From an uncultured Clostridia bacterium (GTDB lineage Bacteria; Bacillota; Clostridia; Oscillospirales; Ruminococcaceae), in assembly GCA_945933905.1 (NCBI GenBank), contig CAMEQX010000062.1:1-7357 (forward strand): 7,357 bases of DNA, in the 5' to 3' direction. The position numbers and the translations under genes are program-made. The notes under the pieces were generated by a model. The model did not search any database. It was not told where the DNA came from and saw only the letters and a list, made by a program, of their open reading frames with translations. Positions 5,215 to 7,357 of this stretch are shown in pieces. Positions within the stretch are counted from its first letter, which is position 1; the number at the start of each line of letters is the position of its first letter.

Positions 5215-5976
5215 TCAAATATTGTGAATTCCGTAGCCGAACTGATTTAACGGACAGCCGTAAAGGCTCATCAGCATAATTCTGTCGTATTCGTCAAGAT
5301 TTTGAAGGAACTCGGGCAGCTCGGGCAAATTTCCCGCCGAAAACGAGCCGTTTCCCACACACGAACCGAAATTGTACGAACTAAATCTGTAAGAGCCAAA
5401 CCGGAACGAACCGAATTGAAAAGAGCCGAAATTTCGCAAAAACGCGAGCTTTGCGGAAATCCCCGAGCCGAAGCGGAAACTTGTGTTGAAGAACGAGCCG
5501 AAAAACTGTTCCCATTCCCACTCCCATTCGTGAAAACCGCTCCCGAAAAGGAACGAGCCGAGGTAAAAGCTGCCGATGTAGTTGTAGAAGCCGCCCGAGC
5601 CTGTCCGAAAGCTCTTCAGAAACGAGCTTAGCAGAAAACTCCCGCTCCCGAAGCGAAACGAGCCGCGCATTGAACTCGGTTTATAAGAGCTTGCCGAGCC
5701 GCTCCCCGAGGCGCATTTCACGGGGATTTCCGAGCCGAATTTCTTGAAAGCGACAGGCTTTCCCGTGAAAATCCGCTCAATTTTTTCGCGTATATCTTTA
5801 TCGGCGGGCGAAAGCGTTTCAAGTTTTCTCGCGTAATCCTCGCCGCTGTGTTCATAAAGCCACTCCACAAGGCTTCCCGCCGCAAAATATCCCAGCAGAG
5901 AAGCAGTGTCGAGATTTTCACAAATTTCACTTGCGGAGAAAACTTTTCTCCGATTTAGCCACAAGGCGCAGTCCAT
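5215..5976 (-). CDS. Pentapeptide-like Gly/Ser/Phe repeat protein with conserved-looking N- and C-terminal domains
   Basis: 253 residues, no signal peptide. Residues 1-77 look helical (LWLNRRKVFSASEICENL, then GSLVEWLYEH and YARKLETL). A low-complexity linker leads to a five-residue repeat region of about 105-208, for example GSFQF, GSFRF, GSYRF, SSYNF at 184-203. Small residue, Ser, aromatic, any, hydrophobic resembles the A-(N/D)-L-x-x pattern of pentapeptide-repeat proteins that build a right-handed quadrilateral beta-helix, with Phe/Tyr replacing Leu. EWEWEWEQFF fills two coils (150-159). The C-terminus LDEYDRIMLMSLYGCPLNQFGYGIHNI-like tail (227-253) is non-repetitive and looks like a separate conserved domain. 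I do not recognise either end domain. It is first in the minus-strand operon, with a strong site (GGAGGG, 5982-5987) five bases from the ATG and a promoter just upstream. A binding or scaffold role is likely; no catalytic motif is seen. Confidence 0.83.
   Translation of the reverse strand: MDCALWLNRRKVFSASEICENLDTASLLGYFAAGSLVEWLYEHSGEDYARKLETLSPADKDIREKIERIFTGKPVAFKKFGSEIPVKCASGSGSASSYKPSSMRGSFRFGSGSFLLSSFLKSFRTGSGGFYNYIGSFYLGSFLFGSGFHEWEWEWEQFFGSFFNTSFRFGSGISAKLAFLRNFGSFQFGSFRFGSYRFSSYNFGSCVGNGSFSAGNLPELPEFLQNLDEYDRIMLMSLYGCPLNQFGYGIHNI
5353..5664 (-). repeat. Period-15-bp (five-residue) repeat coding region
   Basis: Residues 105-208 of the pentapeptide-like protein keep a five-residue register: one phase from 105 to about 178, and a second, shifted by one residue, from 184 to 208. 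Clear units are GSFRF at 105, GSFYL at 135, GSFLF at 140, GSFFN at 160, TSFRF at 165, then five consecutive units from 184. At DNA level the Gly-Ser steps are mostly ggctcg or gggagc, so the plus strand is full of cgagcc. Copies are diverged, which suggests selection on the protein and not a fresh expansion. Confidence 0.75.
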
Positions 5977-5995
5977 TGACGCCCTCCTCCCGTGA

Positions 5996-6007
5996 TTTTG
6001 TACAAAA
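5996..6007. promoter_or_regulatory. 12-bp perfect palindrome in the leader of the minus-strand operon
   Basis: TTTTGTACAAAA is a perfect palindrome about 20 bases upstream of the pentapeptide-like gene start and downstream of its predicted promoter. That is a sensible place for a repressor operator. It may also be chance in AT-rich DNA. Confidence 0.4.
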
Positions 6008-6039
6008 TATACAAACTCAAAAACATATTCCCATTAAAC

Positions 6040-6068
6040 ATTATAACATATTTGTAGAATATTTTCAA
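6040..6068 (-). promoter_or_regulatory. Sigma-A-type promoter for the minus-strand operon
   Basis: Minus strand: TTGAAA (6068-6063), a 17-base spacer, then TATAAT (6045-6040), with an extended TG one base before the -10 (TGTTATAAT). This predicts a transcript start near 6033 and a leader of about 57 bases to the ATG at 5976. Confidence 0.75.
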
Positions 6069-6109
6069 CACATTTTGTAATTTTTCTTCGTAAAATCAAA
6101 TTTTTTCAC

Positions 6110-6138
6110 TTGCAAAACCGCGAAATTACGGGTATAAT
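6110..6138 (+). promoter_or_regulatory. Sigma-A-type promoter for pyruvate kinase
   Basis: Plus strand: TTGCAA (6110-6115, four of six consensus bases), a 17-base spacer, and a perfect TATAAT (6133-6138). Transcription would begin near 6145, giving a leader of about 36 bases. It is back to back with the minus-strand promoter; the two -35 elements are about 41 bases apart. Confidence 0.75.
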
Positions 6139-6166
6139 ATAAATGTATAAAGATAAAATATTTGAC

Positions 6167-6173
6167 GAAAGGA
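6167..6173 (+). promoter_or_regulatory. Ribosome binding site of pyruvate kinase
   Basis: GAAAGGA lies seven bases before the ATG at 6181. This fixes the start, whose first residues MRRTKIVCTMGPA are the classic pyruvate kinase N-terminus. Confidence 0.8.
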
Positions 6174-6180
6174 AACAGAT

Positions 6181-7357
6181 ATGAGAAGAACGAAAATTGT
6201 GTGTACAATGGGACCAGCGACAGAAAGCGACGAGGTTCTCCGTCAGCTTATGGAGAGCGGAATGAACGTCGCGCGGCAGAATTTCTCGCACGGCACGCAG
6301 GAAGGTCATAAAATCACGCACGACCGCGTGGTAAGGCTTGCGAAGGAGCTCGGAAAGCCGATTGCAACGCTTCTTGATACGAAAGGTCCCGAGGTTCGTC
6401 TGAAAAAGTTCAGGGATAACAAAAAGGTTGAAATCAAGACAGGCGACACCTTCGTTCTCACGACAGCCGATATCGAGGGCGACGAAACCCGCGCCGCGAT
6501 AACCTACAAAAACCTCCCCGATGATATCGAAATCGGCACGCGTATACTTATCGACGACGGAAACGTTTCCGTGCGCTGCGCCGATATCAAGCACAACGAC
6601 GACGGCACCGCCGACATTATCTGCACCGTTTTGAACGGCGGCATTTTGTCCAACAACAAGGGCGTGAATATCCCCGGAGTTAAGCTCTCGATGCCGTATC
6701 TCAGCGAGGTTGACATCTCTGATATCCGTTTCGGCTGCCGCGAGAGCTTCGATTTTATAGCAGCTTCGTTTGTCACCTGCGCCGATGATGTTCTTGAAAT
6801 CCGCAAAATTCTCGCCGAGGAAAACCGCCCCGATATCCGCATTATCGCGAAAATCGAGAACGAGGAGGGCGTGAAAAATATCGATGAAATCCTGCGCGTT
6901 TCCGATGGAATAATGGTTGCGCGCGGCGATATGGGCGTGGAAATTCCGTTTGAGGAAATCCCGCAGCTTCAAAAAATGCTGATTAAAAAAGGCTTCAGCG
7001 CAAGCAAGCAAGTCATCACGGCAACGCAGATGCTCGAAAGTATGATTCACAACCCGCGCCCTACCCGCGCGGAAACCACCGACGTTGCAAACGCGATTTA
7101 CGACGGCACAAGCGCGATTATGCTCTCGGGCGAAACCGCTGCGGGCGAGCACCCTGTTGAAGCGGTGAAGACGATGGCGCTGATTGCCGAGACAACCGAG
7201 AAGGCTATCGATTACAAGAAGCGTTTCCACAAGCAAGAAGCGCACGACGGCACAAACGTTTCTGCGGCAATTTCTCACGCGACGGTTTCGGCGGCGATGG
7301 ATTTGGGCGCGGCGGCGATTGTCACGGTGACGAAATCGGGCACAACCGCGCGTATGA
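6181..7357 (+). CDS. pyk: Pyruvate kinase (partial, C-terminus off the right edge)
   Basis: 392 codons are visible. The enzyme transfers phosphate from phosphoenolpyruvate to ADP, giving pyruvate and ATP in the last step of glycolysis, in the cytoplasm. The TIM-barrel A domain starts with RTKIVCTMGPA and ARQNFSHG (Arg32, Asn34, Ser36, His37: phosphate and monovalent-cation site). LLDTKGPEVR (64-73) leads into the B lid domain (about 71-165), and barrel strands resume at NIPGVKLSMP. The active-site signature is IIAKIENEEG (Lys224, Glu226), followed by ARGDMGVEIP (Arg248, Asp250), TATQMLESM (280-288) and NPRPTRAE (291-298). The effector-binding C domain has begun (VSAAISHATVSAA, then VTVTKSGTTARM) when the window ends. 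Whether it carries the extra C-terminal PEP-utiliser-like domain of some Firmicutes enzymes cannot be seen. It is transcribed away from the other genes from its own promoter. Confidence 0.98.
   Translation, partial: MRRTKIVCTMGPATESDEVLRQLMESGMNVARQNFSHGTQEGHKITHDRVVRLAKELGKPIATLLDTKGPEVRLKKFRDNKKVEIKTGDTFVLTTADIEGDETRAAITYKNLPDDIEIGTRILIDDGNVSVRCADIKHNDDGTADIICTVLNGGILSNNKGVNIPGVKLSMPYLSEVDISDIRFGCRESFDFIAASFVTCADDVLEIRKILAEENRPDIRIIAKIENEEGVKNIDEILRVSDGIMVARGDMGVEIPFEEIPQLQKMLIKKGFSASKQVITATQMLESMIHNPRPTRAETTDVANAIYDGTSAIMLSGETAAGEHPVEAVKTMALIAETTEKAIDYKKRFHKQEAHDGTNVSAAISHATVSAAMDLGAAAIVTVTKSGTTARM

Noticed and set aside
6106..7278. 390-codon minus-strand open frame opposite pyruvate kinase
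   Set aside because: Antisense to an unmistakable pyruvate kinase whose active-site motifs are intact. It has no promoter, ribosome binding site or recognisable domain.

Overview
The window looks like a chromosomal segment of a Gram-positive anaerobe of the class Clostridia (a Ruminococcus/Oscillospiraceae-like genome is my best guess). This is inferred from strong AAGGAGG-type ribosome binding sites, sigma-A-type promoters, a TPM-domain protein beside a TFIIB-like zinc-ribbon membrane protein, and mid-range base composition. No rRNA, tRNA, insertion sequence, integrase, CRISPR array or phage gene was seen.

Layout: a short AT-rich divergent promoter region (about 5977-6180) splits the window. 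To the right, on the plus strand, lies pyruvate kinase, which runs off the right edge. To the left, seven genes all run leftward on the minus strand. In order of transcription they are: a pentapeptide-like Gly/Ser/Phe repeat protein (5976-5215); a two-transmembrane protein with a large external domain (5197-4538); a glycosyltransferase-like DxD protein coupled to it by a TGATG overlap (4538-3711); a MacB/LolD-type ABC ATPase (3656-2994); a 51-bp tandem repeat array filling the space to the next gene (2495-2993); a Sir2-family NAD-dependent deacylase (2472-1771); a zinc-ribbon protein with a C-terminal membrane anchor (1694-597); and a TPM-domain protein cut by the left edge (583-1).

Spacing of 13-17 bases or overlaps between several neighbours suggests cotranscription in two blocks: pentapeptide/2TM/glycosyltransferase-like (possibly with the ABC gene), and zinc-ribbon/TPM. 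Whether transcription continues through the repeat array into sir2 cannot be told from sequence; I see no convincing terminator or internal promoter.

The least ordinary parts are the ten-copy 51-bp array and the pentapeptide-like protein. The array begins flush with the ABC stop codon, stays in that gene's frame without a further stop until its far end, and separates an orphan ABC ATPase from sir2. The pentapeptide-like protein has unrecognised N- and C-terminal domains and an alternating Glu/Trp stretch. Neither is clear evidence of a new system. The remaining genes are recognisable families or plausible housekeeping and envelope functions.
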